Shown piece by piece: positions 1 to 12,600 of a stretch of 64,000 bases of DNA (its first letter is position 1; the number at the start of each line of letters is the position of its first letter). Made by a program: the position numbers and the translations under genes. The notes beneath the pieces are model-generated. The model saw nothing but the letters and a program-made list of their open reading frames with translations, was not told where the DNA came from and ran no database searches. Source of the DNA: Lytechinus pictus. Lineage: Eukaryota > Echinodermata > Echinoidea > Temnopleuroida > Toxopneustidae. The stretch is from contig NC_087257.1 of NCBI RefSeq assembly GCF_037042905.1, positions 15,412,001-15,476,000 on the forward strand, read 5' to 3'.

Positions 1-2569
1 TCACGCAATACCTAATATGGTCTTATCTGCAGTCATAAAACATGATCAGGATATTCCTAGACTTTTAAACCAATGATGCATATGATTCAACAAATTATTT
101 TTATGCACAGTTGCAGATTGCTATAGGTATAGATGAGTAAAGTTCATCAGCGATCACAACTGATAGCGTTTTGATACACTGTGCAATCTACTGAAGATGT
201 TTGGACCAGTTCTGTCCTCACTCCAAATCCTCCCAAAATGGCAAAAATCTCTTTTCAGTTCTCCTTTTTCAGATCAAATTAAACTCGGCTGGAGAGAACA
301 ATACCACAAAGTGTTCACAGTGTGTTCAAATTTTATAGTGTATATTCATAGAGACTCATGGTCTAGGCGCGGATCCAGGGGGGCACAGGGGGCACGTGCC
401 CCCCTTTTGAGTTAAAATTTATAATGTAAGAATGCCATTAAAACCGAGGTTTGCCCCCTGTTTTGAAATTGAAGACCTTCTTTTCTTTTCTTTTTTGGGC
501 TTGTCAAATTTTTTGGGTACGAAATATCCTTTGTGGTTGAAAACCCTTTTTTTTTTGCTAGTCAAAACTTTCCTCCGAAAAATTTGCCCCCCCCCTTTGA
601 TTTCTCAACACTGCACACAAAATGTGAGACGCTGTACTCTCTCTAGAAGAGAATGTCCAGACAAAGGAAATCTGATCCTTTTCATGTTTCATCACACCCT
701 CTGCAATGTGAACAGGGTTTCGGATAGCTTGTGCTCAAAACAGGACATCATTGAGTTTAAACAGGAAAGCGGGCTGAAATTAGACAGATAAAAGAGGAGA
801 CCAATGCCACTCCAATTTCCTTGTTGGAGGCGGTTACCTACATATATAACCCACGATGCCATGAGGTTCATAGGGAACATTTTACTTTAAAAAAACATGA
901 GAATCAGATTTTCTTTTATCCCTTTCACAATACGGAAGAAATTAAACATGCATTTGACATATATATGACAAAGGAAAGTAAGAGATAAAGTGCCATAAAT
1001 AGCACAATTGGAGTATAAAGTGTACAACACATCTGAGTTTCAACATGTAAAAGGGCCCTTCTTCATTTTCCCCTGTATGATAATTGATTTATACAGAAAT
1101 TACAGACACAGAGACACTTCAATGAAAACGACACCAGATAAATTACTACCTGTAAGCTTCTATTTTGGTTTATCTGCATAAGACTGTGTGTTTAGGACTT
1201 CAGGATATAATGTGCTGTAATAATGTATTTTTTTCTCAAAACAATGGAATAATGCATTTTTAGTTCCTGATGATCTGCTGATGAAGTATCAAAGAGTTCT
1301 TTGGTATGAAAAAAAAAAAATTGTGAAAAAGTGTCTGAACCCCCCCCCCCCCCCCATTGAGGAAAAACAACAATGTCATACATGTATCGAAAATATGTCA
1401 CATCTCCTTGGTCATACAATGTATGCCCTCATGGGGGCAATCACCTACTGTTATCATAGTTATTGGGGGCACTTGCTCATTTGGGGCACCCACTAAAATA
1501 TATATATCAAAGACATGAATAATCAACATTCCATCACAAGGAATAGTGTTTCGGTGTGATGATGGCCTGGTGATAAGTTTCCGTGGGGCTCCTCAAAAGA
1601 GGCCATGAATTTCCATCTTTAGAACACTTGACTGGAAAGCGACCCCCTCCCCAACCCCCTCCTGTAGAGATGAGTGCCAGTCCAATTTCCTTTCAGAGGC
1701 ACTCTCATACAGTTACGCCACTAGCAATACTTAACAGTTAAGGAAGGAGCTAGAATCAGTAACCGTTAAATTTGTCAATTTGGAAATGAGGGCATATTTG
1801 GAAAATCTTTTATTTATAGCTGAAGCTTATTACCTGAAAAATTACACCCAGTAGTCATGTAATGTGAATGTTTGTTTGTGAAATTCCCTTTGAAAGACAG
1901 AATATTAGAGCCCTTTATGTAAACAACTTTTAGAAAGATCTCCCTCAAAGGACAGTGTGTTATCATTTTTGTTGTTTAACCTCTCACTGCTCCAAAGGAA
2001 GGGGGGGGGGGACTCCTAGATGTATGAAGGAAAAATAAATTTCCATCATCTTCTAATTCTTGATTGTTTGGAACCCTGTTTTTTTAGAAGAAATTTATTA
2101 AAATTCAACAAGGAAATTTTCAAAACTCTATTACACTTCCATTTTGCTGTGATATGAGAAAATATCCACAATTGTCTGATTAGATTTAATCTATTAAAGT
2201 TTAATGCATATTGTTGTAAAAACAAAACTAATCGTCCATGTAACACTAATCTACAACTTTCGTTCATTTCCATTCAGGGAAACACTTCCTGGAAAAGCTC
2301 GTAAATTTTTTTAACATTACATATTATTTTGCCACTTCATGGTCAAACTACTAATAATCAAATACTCAGTTGGGCCATTTCATATCATTCCTTTTTGGAA
2401 ATTAGCCTCTTACTCAAACTGGTAATACACCACATGGTTAAAAATGAAACCTGTGGGAAATTCTATAAATAATAGTGGTAATTAGACCTTCTGATTATAA
2501 GGGATAAATACCAATTAATGCAACAGGCAATATTGATTGGATCGGAGAGTCATTACAACAGAGATAAGT

Positions 2570-3500
2570 TATAGTGTGAATGCATCTTCCAAAGTGCACT
2601 TTATATCTAGCCATTCACCAAACGACTTCCTATTTTTCCACCTGAACATGTATACTACATCAGCTCTGAACAGGGCTCTACAATATGAATGCACATTACA
2701 AATTTCATATAGTATAGGGCAATTCCACAGGTTGGTGGACATGAGCTCAATGTGTCTTTGTACATATAGCCCATCTGAACCGTAACGTGAGTAACCACTT
2801 TATCTGCACCCCTAGTAAAAACCATGTGTTCTTTATTTTTTGAATTATATACAAATTTGTCTCCCTTATATACTTCTTTGAAATGGATATAATCAACTTT
2901 CATAAAAGCCTTGCATGAGGACACTTTTCACTTATGTCCACTTTTCATTTTATGCATGTCCAAATCATGTAACATGAGTAACCAACACATTTCAAAGATT
3001 TGCCAGGAGCATAATGAAATTTCCCAAGTTTTGTTTTCATACAAAGGATAGTCAGACTGTGTACTATGTTGTGATAAAGAGATGTTTAGTTCAGGACTAT
3101 CAATAATAATGGAGTTACAGCTCCAAGTATGAGTCAAGGTGTCTCCAAATGTAACGTGAGTAACCGTGGAATAGCCCTATAGATTAATCTAATATAGACT
3201 TTCTATTTTTCTAACCCAATAGTACATCAGGCCTGAACACGGCTCAGTGCAAATGCACCTTCTACATGTATACTGCATTCCAGATTTCGCCATTCATAGA
3301 CTTTCTAGTATTCTACCTGAGCACGTGTTTACTCATCAGTTCTGAATGGGGCTTTACAAGTGTGAATGCATCTTCTAAATCGCATTAAAGATCTCCATGT
3401 AGCCTTCCATCAGACTACCTATTTTGCTACCTGAACATGACTTTAGTACATCAGATCTGAATGGGGGCTTTTGAGTGTAAACACCCCTTTTGTGGTCTAC
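2570..3500. repeat. Degenerate ~110-bp tandem repeats split by an insertion
   Basis: Repeated blocks in the same order are a CTATTTT/TCTACCTGA block, CATCAG-TCTGAA-GGGCT, GTGAATGCA-CTTC and a CCATTCA or CCTTCCATCAG block. They start near 2570, 3190, 3300 and 3415. The first copy is separated from the others by the element at 2715-3179. No coding potential is evident. Confidence 0.6.
2715..3179. mobile_element. 465-bp element with TA target duplication
   Basis: Ends TAGGGCAATTCCAC and GTGGAATAGCCCTA are inverted copies, flanked by TA at 2713-2714 and 3180-3181. It lies inside the degenerate tandem array. TA duplication fits Tc1/mariner-type insertion; no transposase frame is present. Confidence 0.65.
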
Positions 3501-5639
3501 ATGTAGATGCAATGAAGCATGAAATATCAGTATTGATAGCTCATCCCACAAGTCCCACAGGTCTTTACATGCCTCATTAATTCACTGTCCTATTGATATT
3601 AATATGTTGCAATAGAAGTGAAATATGCTTTTAGCATAATGGGTTTATCATCTAATAATATCGCAATTAATAAAAGTCATTGGACTTGTAATGCAGTTTG
3701 GTATGTAGTGGCCTTGTATGACAACACCTTGGTCGCTTGTGATTGTTTGATGTAATAATATTTAGGGATATGAAAAGAGTATTCATAATGGATCAAAAGG
3801 AAGATGACATACATGTATAAATAGAGAAGCGGTCTCAATTTGGTGGATTCATGGTGCACCATCTGTTGGTAGCAGCAGACAGGCCGAAATTCGCAACGCC
3901 TCACAGGAAAAAGTCGACATCTGTTGCCCATGCTAGTACTAAACTGCATGCCTGCATGCGGTTATTCAGCACTGGCTGGCGCGACTAGCTCGACCGAATA
4001 TGCCAGGAGGTGGGAGAGAAATGTGCCCGCATATTTCTGCACGAAATTTAGACCGTTTTTGGTGCATTCTTGCCATTATGTGGTTTTCAATTTTGAAGCA
4101 TCACAGTCACATTACAGTAAACTAGCACGATGTCGACCGCAAAGTTAAGACAATTGGCTCGTTCGCTGCAGCCGATAGATGGTGCACCATATTGTGAATC
4201 CACTGAATTTATTTGATCGCATCACACCAGCTGATTATAAAAAAAAGTTGTCTCCAAAACAGGTGCACTATCATTATAGAGCAGTATTCAATCAGTAGTA
4301 AGCTGGTTGCAACTGATATTTCAAATTATTTATATATATAACTAGAATATAAGTAGAATAACAGTTTCTCCAAGATGACCATTTTATCTGGTCATACATG
4401 TAATTGGTTTGAGATTGAATGGAAAAGGGAATATTCAACCCTGTCCAGTCAGTTTACACTTATTCAAAATTGTGTGATAATAACAACAACAAAAATGAAA
4501 TTACAACAGCTATACATGCATCTGTGCAACTTCAAATTTCAACTGCACTTTCCCCCCATTTAGACATTTGGCTGGCATCACATGTAGGCTAATTAACTTA
4601 TTAGCTAATTGACAGTCTCTGGTGGATCAAGATTGATACCCCACATTAGCGGTGATAAGAAACCAAGATTAGTTCAATCTTTCTCTTAATTAATTATGTC
4701 CTCTGCTTACAAGCAATGTACTTCAGTCTGGCTGTATTTCAAATTTGACATTGTTCAAGCGATATTTCCATTTCACTATTGGATTGTATGTGAGACTATT
4801 AAAAGTGATAATTAATGGATATTTTGAGTGTATCAAATGACAATCATAGAATAAAAATGTAACTGTCTATAGATATACAATTGATAGCCTTTTCACTGAG
4901 TTCATTGAATGGCCGATGGACATATAATTATTTTCTTGGGGTGGAGCGGGGGGGGGGGGGGGGGTAGAAGGGTTGAAATTACAGAAAGAACCTTTGGGAG
5001 GACTGATTTACATCCAGACACTATACATTCATAAACAAATATCAAATTAAACACAATATTAATTGAATGATGTACATGTATATAAAATCTTAAGTGGTGA
5101 GTTTCTTTATCACTTAAGGAACCACCCATACAATACAACCAGTTTTCATTTTCTTGTGAAAAGAATCTGAGGAATCGATACCATAAAAGAAAACAGCCAC
5201 TTGATACATCCAATATTAAAACAAAACAAAATATAAGTCAAATTTTGCTTTGTATCACAAGTTATCCCAACTAACTGGATCTGGATATGCCTTAGTGATT
5301 ACCATGGCAACTGCATGTTTGCATTTAACAATGTAATCAAAGGTGGGACAACTTTAATATTACAATGTTGATAAGCTGTACAAGGTAATAATACTTTGCG
5401 ATGTGACAGCCACTGTTCAAGTGGCACTTGTCTAATGTGAATTGCTGATTAGTTTGAAAAATGATTTCCTTTGAGAGAAAAGAAAGCATAAAGAGCACAA
5501 TCACTTGATGATTAATAAAGGGCTTGGTGAAGATAGCAATTAATCTGTGTGATGATGTGAATGACTGAGGTATGATAAAGGGAGGAGGAAGAGGAAAAGG
5601 GGTGTATAAAGAGCTAGTACTAGTATACTGGAGGAGAGG

Positions 5640-6420
5640 GAAGAGGGGGGGGTGATGGTGTGAATTGGAGGAGGGGGAGAGGAGAAGAGGGGGGCGGCAA
5701 GGGAGGGGGAAGACAAGGATAAAGGAGGAAAAAAGGAGGGAAGAAAGAGGGGATTTGAAGTGGAAAGGATTAATAGAAAGAGGAATGGGGTAAAGAAGAA
5801 TGAAAGGATTTCGAAAAAGAAACATGAAGAGGTTAAATGATGGTGAGGAGTGGGAAGAACAGGGGATGAGAGAGAGGGGAAAGGAAGAGGGGTATGAAAA
5901 TTACGAGGTGGGGGAGAACATTGGAGAAAATAGGAGGAATAGGAGAAGGAAGACAAGGGAAGGAAGACGAAGGGTGGAAGAAGGGGTGAGGAGGAAGAGG
6001 GAAGGCCGGAAGAATGGGCGGAATAAGAGGGGAAAGAGGAAGATAAGGGAGAGAAGCCAGGTGAGAAGAGGAGGGGAAAGAACAGAGAGAATAGAAAGAA
6101 AGTAGGAGAGGATCACATGGCATTGGGGGGAGAAAAAGGGAGGAAGAGGGATTTGAGAAACAGAAGAGAGAAAAAAAAAGTGAAGGGGGGGTGGGTGAAA
6201 GTGGGCAGAAGGATTGAAAGGGGGAGGGTAAGAAAATGAAAAAAAATGTGGAGCAGGAGAAAGAGAAAAGAAGGAAATATAGCAGCAAGAGGGGGAACTG
6301 AGGAAGAAGAGGAAGGCGGGATGGAGCAACAGATTGAGAGTAAAACAAAAAAAAATGAGGAAGAAGAGGAAGGAGGGATGGAGCAACAGATTGAGAGTAA
6401 AACAAAAAGAAGAGGGCATA
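5640..6420. repeat. Long polypurine tract with a 57-bp tandem duplication
   Basis: About 780 bp are almost entirely A and G on the plus strand, with only scattered pyrimidines. Near the end a 57-bp unit is repeated (starting at 6299 and 6356, containing ATGGAGCAACAGATTGAGAG). Long apparent frames on both strands (E/R/G-rich and S/P/F-rich) come from this composition and are not genes. Such tracts can form triplex DNA; that is inference. Confidence 0.9.
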
Positions 6421-6512
6421 GTCTCCTTCTTATCATCCATGTACATGTACCTTCATAAATCATGAACTGTATTATCTTTCTTTAAATTTATTCTACAGAA
6501 AATACACATATG

Positions 6513-7030
6513 TATGGTAGGGGGTCCTAAAGCTACGCGCCACTAGTTGCGCATGCAATTTCAATGGCAAAATGCCCACTCGAGCTGTGTGTATGTGGAA
6601 CAGGGGCTGCAAAGTGACAAATGATCCCTATTCAATTTTTCTACAGAGGCTGCAATAAAACACTAGGTGCAGAGAAAACCAGCAAATGTTTGGAATTTTG
6701 GAGTCATATTCACTTTAATTTCATATTTTCCAATAACAATACGAACATATTTTAGAAAATGAGGTGTGACCTCAGGAAATACTATTTCTTTGCATGATAA
6801 ATCGAGTGCGTAACTTCAGGACCCCTTCTACATCGGGCGGCGAAATCAAGAGGTGTTCGGAAAACACGGCGGGATTTTTGTATTAGTGAGTTTTATGATA
6901 TATTCTTCTTGGTTAAGGATCTTTAGAATATTCACCACAAATTAATGAAAGATAATTTGTTCAAATATTTAACTTGGCATAGTTTTTATCGTTTCGGAAC
7001 AAAGTGCATAGCTTTAGATCCCCACATCAT
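6513..7030. mobile_element. Probable inverted-repeat element
   Basis: GTATGGTAGGGGGTCCTAAA at the left and the complement of a GTATGATGTGGGGATCTAAA-like sequence at the right form imperfect inverted ends. A third related piece, CGTAACTTCAGGACCCC, lies near 6812. Limits are approximate. Confidence 0.4.
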
Positions 7031-9275
7031 ACATTATTCATCGTAAACACTTATTATTGAACTGCAGAATAGTCATGGTCAAGGCTATCATCATCAGAAA
7101 TTCCAATGCATGCTAAAAATAAACTGCAGATCCTAATAATGGAAACTACAGTGTATGATGCACATGTTATGTACTTTGGAAGAGAATGGTGTTTTGATTG
7201 ATAGTGCTCTATCACTAATTTATGATATAACAAAGCTGTTATGTTTAGGCTTTGAACGGAAGCAGACATGACAATGACCAAAGATCAAGTTCATTCTCAG
7301 CTCAGAGAGACTGATCACGTAAATGTAGATTCCAGCAATTAGCAATGTTGACTCAGTCTGTATTCAGTCTGCTCTGAAACTACATACCCATACCAGACAT
7401 GAACCACGCCCAAATGCATATTTGACATCTCACCTCAAGTTTGAGAAAATAAAAAGTGTTTTTGATTTATTTTCACTTTATGATTCATTTCTAATTTGTA
7501 AAACTAAAAAAAAAAATATTCAGAACGATATCTTTCTTTCCATTTCTTCCTTTACTCTCCCCCCTTTCACCTCTCTCTCTCTTCATTTTTGGGAGAGAGG
7601 TGAGGGGCAGTCCCCCTTCCCAAGCTATAGCTCTGTAATCAACAAATTAATAACTTGACAGTTTTGCTGAGAGATCATGTCTAGTGCACAGATGAATGAA
7701 GTATGTAAACTGTAAGGAACTACATTGAAAATACAAATTTTGGACCTGACCGTTTCAACTATCAGAGCATTTCACGAGAATTCATCAAAGGTTGAACATC
7801 TTTTAATGATATAATTTCTAGATATCATAGAGAAAATTTGACAGCTAACAATTTAGCCAATTCTATCTTTCCACAAATTACTGTCCGCCATGTGAACTTG
7901 GCAGTCTATCTCCCAAGTTGGTTGTCATTTGACACTCATTCTGTGAGATCAACGGCAGCTATTAGCACTTAAATCCCAATTATCCCCATCTGTCACTTGT
8001 GATATATATCACTTTCCAACCAAGGGATCCAATGGATTAACGACAATGCTCCAATATCAGATCACCTAGGCTACACAGCCTCTTCATGTGGAGTTGTTTT
8101 ATCAGTGATTTATTAACTACACGTTGAAGGTTCAAAGTTCAGCATTCCCAAGATGTGATGCTAGTGGTGGTGGATTTAGTCATATCTCAAAATATGTCTT
8201 TTATTTGTTTGAACAGTGAGCTGAAAGCCTGCTTCAGGTGTGGCTTAGATGATGTGGAACATATGGTTTCATTTGCCGCAAAATTGGTTTCCTATTATAG
8301 TATTAAGGGCTGAGAAAGGGACTTACACAGAGAAATTGTGACATTATGTTTAATATGAAAGCCATTTTGAAATGTATGTCATTATTCAGAATTTATTTTT
8401 AAACTAACTGTGTAAAATTTGTACAATATTAGTTTCTCATACTAATATAATCCATGAGGACAAATTCATGAACTTTACAAAAAGTAGTGTGTGTTATTCA
8501 CTTCTTTTGTGCACTCGGGCTAAAATAATTCCTAGAAAACTGTACGCCCTTTATGTCTGTAGTTCATATACCAGCAATTGTTTCAGAGGTTGAAATGTAA
8601 ACCAAAGAATTGTTTTGGGGTTACAGGTGATCTGCAAAAAAAAATGTAGACTCTATTTGCTACATGTATATTTCCTCAGCTTCAGATAAGAAAGATAGCT
8701 ATTTGAGATTGCCAACATGTACAGTATATAGAAAAAATACACATCATTCCTCTCATCAGCATTACTTAATATCCATAATTATTTCCTTCCTATTGTTATC
8801 ATTAAAGCTCAAGCGCGTCCATGTGTAAACAATTATTTTACACTTGTCACAAGTTGTGTATCAATCAGATAAGACTTTTGACACCTGAAGAGACCATCCT
8901 TGAATGTCAATTTCCGAGAAACATTAAAACTAGCTGTTTAAAAATTAAACAGTGCTGTTTAGTCTTTTAACAGTATAAACAACCATGCTTGATATATTGA
9001 AGACTACAAATCAAAAATCGCAACTTTTTAAAAAGATTTTTAACGCTTGTGTAAATATGTTAATAAACAACAACTGAAGTTCATAAAGTGAAAAAAAATA
9101 TTGTATAAAACTCTGAACATTTTACTGTTCAAAACTTGAACCTCAAAACCACCGCATCATAACTTTTTTGTAGTTGGGGAGGGATTCATGACAGATAGTG
9201 CCTGCATCAAATAGTGTCCACTTTGATAATGTAAAATGGGGGAAATTCCCCCAATCCCCATAACAAGATATTTAC

Positions 9276-9441
9276 CTTTTCAAGAAGATAGTTGTTAATG
9301 TGCCCACCAATAGGATCTCCTTTGAAGTCAAAGTTGATATCCATGTACTTGCCAAAGCGGCTTGAGTTGTCGTTCCTGTTTGTCTTGGCATTCCCGAATG
9401 CTTCCAGGAGAGCATTGGATTGGATCAAGATGTTTTTCACT
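9276..9441 (-). CDS. MYO1D: Class I myosin (myosin-Id-like), coding exon 4 (switch I)
   Basis: This 166-nt exon runs from acceptor ttttttag to GAAAAG|gtaaat (phase 2 in, phase 0 out). It encodes [20 protein letters not shown] followed by [20 protein letters not shown] and [32 protein letters not shown] is the switch I nucleotide-sensing loop, and the whole exon is almost invariant in the Myo1d group. The next expected exon, starting with an SRV-type motif, was not found between 1 and 9275, so it probably lies beyond the left edge. The four exons together give roughly the first 187 residues of a protein that is usually about 1,000 residues long. Confidence 0.94.
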
Positions 9442-9894
9442 CTAAAAAATTGTAATAAAATTAAAAATAAAAATTATTGTATGACACTGTTTTTTTAATT
9501 TAAAGTGTTTTAAAACGTAATATTCAAGTTTAAATGCATTATGAAAGTTTTTATTGCATCGACCCTGTAACTCTGTGACGAAACAAAACTCAACAACAGG
9601 GGAGTGTTTTATGAAATAAATTGTATTGATTTTCACTGAGACATATGCTCTGAGCCAATGAGATGCAAAGATTCCAGTAGCTTTTTAACAACAATCAGTG
9701 ATAATCACTGAATGTTTGCTCCATGAAATGCCCTGATGGGTGATTTCAAGTACGCTGTTGACCTTTTGGTGTTGGTGTTAGGTCAATTTTTACACGATTA
9801 TAAGTACACCAAACATAACGTGAAGATGGTCCCGAAAAGTCACTCGCTAGTTGTTGAGGTGTCAATGATGTGATCTGGATCAGTATTACAATAT

Positions 9895-10343
9895 GAGGCT
9901 GTTCTCACTACGTTCCTAAAACTAGTTTACTGGAAACTAGTTTAACGCGTAGTGAGAACGGTCAAAGCGGTCTTGGAAGCGATCTTCCAAACCAGTTTGG
10001 AAAACCACCTCGCAATGTAGTTTTCAAGATCGCTTTGCCTCGTTAAACTGGTTTTAGCGTAAGTGAGGATACAACCGTTCTTCGGGAAGCGATCTTCGCA
10101 CATTCTGAGCGCGCTACTCCACACGACAGGTGTAGAATGCCTATGCTGCGGTTTTGAATTTCGCGCGAAACGTGTCACCCCACTGAGAGCGTTTCCACAG
10201 CAACAAGAGCGCTTTATGCGAAGTGATTTTGAAAACCACTTTCGTGTGATCAAGTGGGAATGCTAGCAAAGCGATCTTCCAAAGTGGTTTCCTGAATCGG
10301 TTTCCAGTAAACTAGTTTTAGAAAGCGTAATGAGAACGGCCTC
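9895..10343. mobile_element. 449-bp foldback element, TAT target duplication
   Basis: Terminal inverted repeats start GAGGCTGTTCTCACTACG on the left and, complemented, GAGGCCGTTCTCATTACG on the right, each followed by a block containing AAAACTAGTTTACTGGAAA. TAT flanks both ends (9892-9894, 10344-10346). The interior repeats GCGATCTT/AAGATCGC motifs and can fold over most of its length. A second copy lies at about 26292-26730. No transposase is present. Confidence 0.85.
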
Positions 10344-10667
10344 TATCTGAATAAGTTTTGGAGCTACATGTAGGGGAAGCAATCCAAATTTCAAAACCAA
10401 CACCAAGGCCAACACCGGACTTAAAAATGCCCCCAATGTGTCTGAGCCTACATGCAGGATGCATAATTATCGGTAGTACCATTCATCAAACTGAACAGGG
10501 ATGCCAGTCAGTTTTACTCACTGTGCCCGAAAAGAATATCGAACCTGAAAAAAAGCATGAAATAGGACGTTGTCAAAGACTAAAATCAGACAAAGGCCTG
10601 AAGAATCATGGCGTCTCTGCCTATACAGTAGGGCCTGAAGAATAGGGGCCTACATGTATGTATGGCG

Positions 10668-11405
10668 ACAATTGCTCCTGCGACATTTGCTCCGGCAGAG
10701 CTGCCAAGTTGTATTTTGCATTTTCAGTATTCTTATCCCCCAAAATCAGTATTTTGACAAAAAATCAGTATTTTTACCGTGTGAGATAAATATGCAGACC
10801 TGCCAACCTCTGGGAATGAAAAACTGTATTCTGTGATAAAAAAACTGTATTTTTCCCAAAAAAAGTGTATTTCATAATAAAACGCTTGGCGCACTCGCTC
10901 ATCGCGGCGCTCAAGCTGCATGCAAGCTAAAATGCGCACTGGTCTTGCAGATGAAAAAAAAAAAACATTAAAACATGTGTATATCTTCACCCCGGTTTTA
11001 ACAAAATGATTGAAAAAAAAACAAGTTACCTGAAATTACATTGATCTAATAACCATATTTGTGTACGTTTTATGAAATAGAGACATAGAGATTATTTTTC
11101 TCAATAAATTACGATTTTTACAAAAAACGTATTTTTCAAAGAAAAAACGTACTGCCGTATTTTGGTTGCAAAAGCGTACTAAATACGGCTAAAACGTACT
11201 GGTTGGCAGGTCTGCTCCGGTCTTAATATCTCAGAGGGCATAAGGTTTATAGAGTAAGGATTGTAAAACTAAAAGAGTTTTTGGTTCAGAATAATGCAAA
11301 GATAAAGATTAGGGTTTATAGTTTTGGAGGTTAATAGGTTTATTGATGGGCTTAACATGCAGATTTTGTATCGGAGCAATTGTCGCCGGAGCAAATGTCA
11401 TGGAA
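10668..11405. mobile_element. Inverted-repeat element with GACAATTGCTCC ends
   Basis: The left end carries GCGACAATTGCTCC and then GACATTTGCTCCGG. The right end carries the complements of both motifs in swapped order (GGAGCAATTGTCGC, then CCGGAGCAAATGTC). It was later split by the 519-bp element at 10696-11214. Limits are approximate and no target duplication was read. Confidence 0.55.
10696..11214. mobile_element. 519-bp nested element with CTCCGG target duplication
   Basis: Ends CAGAGCTGCCAA and TTGGCAGGTCTG are inverted copies. CTCCGG flanks both sides (10690-10695, 11215-11220) and removing the insert restores the outer element. Another copy of the end motif, GCAGACCTGCCAACC, lies inside near 10794, suggesting a further nested or rearranged copy. 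The CAG-type end resembles hAT elements, but the duplication read here is only 6 bp. Confidence 0.7.
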
Positions 11406-12150
11406 CCCTATACACTGAGGCTGTTAGAAAGGAATCAGAATAGGGTCTTTCCAGGCAGCTGGTCATTATGGCCTACATGTATCTACAGAACCTAAAAAAG
11501 CCTGAAATGGAGATTCGTTGGGACTGAAATCAAATAATGACCCAAAGACTGGTATCTCTACCAACATGTAGGCCTACATGTTTAAATAGGGGAAAAACTT
11601 TGGGGCCAATGTTAAAACTGCGAAGCTGCAAAAAGAAGCACAATAAACGGTTTTCTTATGTTTCAAATATAAAGAAGAACACTCCAGGGATAAAATGAAA
11701 GAAAACAAGACAATGTATAATTGGAAATAAAATACCAATATACTTGAAGAGGAAAATAATTCAGCTTCACATTGTCTATTATTCATAATAAACAACAAAA
11801 ATAATAACTACCTCACAACCATATTCAAGGAACCAATACTTAAAATTTTCAGAGATGTTATTTTGTTTTAGAAATTTCCTCTTGAGGAGGTTTCAATTTC
11901 ATGAACAAAACAGTTCCACTGGTAATTAAATTATACTTTGATCTTTTCTAAACTTGCGGCTTCATAGTTTTGATATAAACAATATTGAAATATAAGATAT
12001 ATTGTGCTTTGATATTCATTATCTACATGTACAGTAAATGTACATTGCATGCTGAAAATATAGGATTAATTTCCATTCTTCCCTTGACAATGAGTACATT
12101 TTAAGAGGTTCCGAAGAAATAATGAAGTGCAACAAGTTGGCATAATATGT

Positions 12151-12382
12151 AGAGACAGTCATTTTCCGTTTAAAAAAACGGCCTTTTCCGTTTCTGAAAA
12201 TCTGTAATTCCGTTTCAACTTGATCTAAAAATGGAAATTCCGTTTTGTCACTGAAAATGTACACAGCAAAAAACCTGAATTCCGTTTTGCAAAGGTGAAT
12301 TCCATGAATTTTACATGAAAAGTGTAAGAACCAAACAGAATTTCCGTTTTATTTACCGGTAAAACAGAAAATCACTGTCCCT
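12151..12382. mobile_element. Small inverted-repeat element rich in TTCCGTTT
   Basis: Left end AGAGACAGTCATTTTCCGTT and right end AAACAGAAAATCACTGTCCCT are imperfect inverted copies, and TTCCGTTT recurs about six times between them. No matching target duplication could be read. Confidence 0.5.
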
Positions 12383-12600
12383 AATTATATGGCAAACACC
12401 TAGAGAAAATCAGATATGCGATTTTCCTTCAAGTTACACCTTCAAATAAAGAGTTTCCATAGCAACATGAGCAATCCTGCTTGCTGGAGACAGGGCTATG
12501 AAATGGTTAAAGATGTCTTCCTTAGATGATTTTTCATCTACAAAGCAAAGCAATCCAAAAAGACCAGAATCCAGAGGCGGTCTTCAGCATTTTTCGATTC

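Larger units (their letters stand above)
1..9275 (-). other. Myosin intron 4 (partial), no further exon seen
   Basis: This stretch lies downstream of the exon 4 donor and contains no reading frame resembling the next myosin exon. It holds a G/C-rich repeat fragment near 367-600 with runs of C and G, a degenerate tandem array with an inserted foldback element (2570-3500), a long polypurine tract (about 5640-6420), and a probable inverted-repeat element (about 6513-7030). The remainder is A+T-rich sequence with scattered TACATGTA motifs in which nothing else could be supported. Confidence 0.5.

Noticed and set aside
5337-6463. Overlapping long frames on both strands near 5.3-6.5 kb
   Set aside because: Produced by the polypurine/polypyrimidine composition, which lacks stop codons; no domain.
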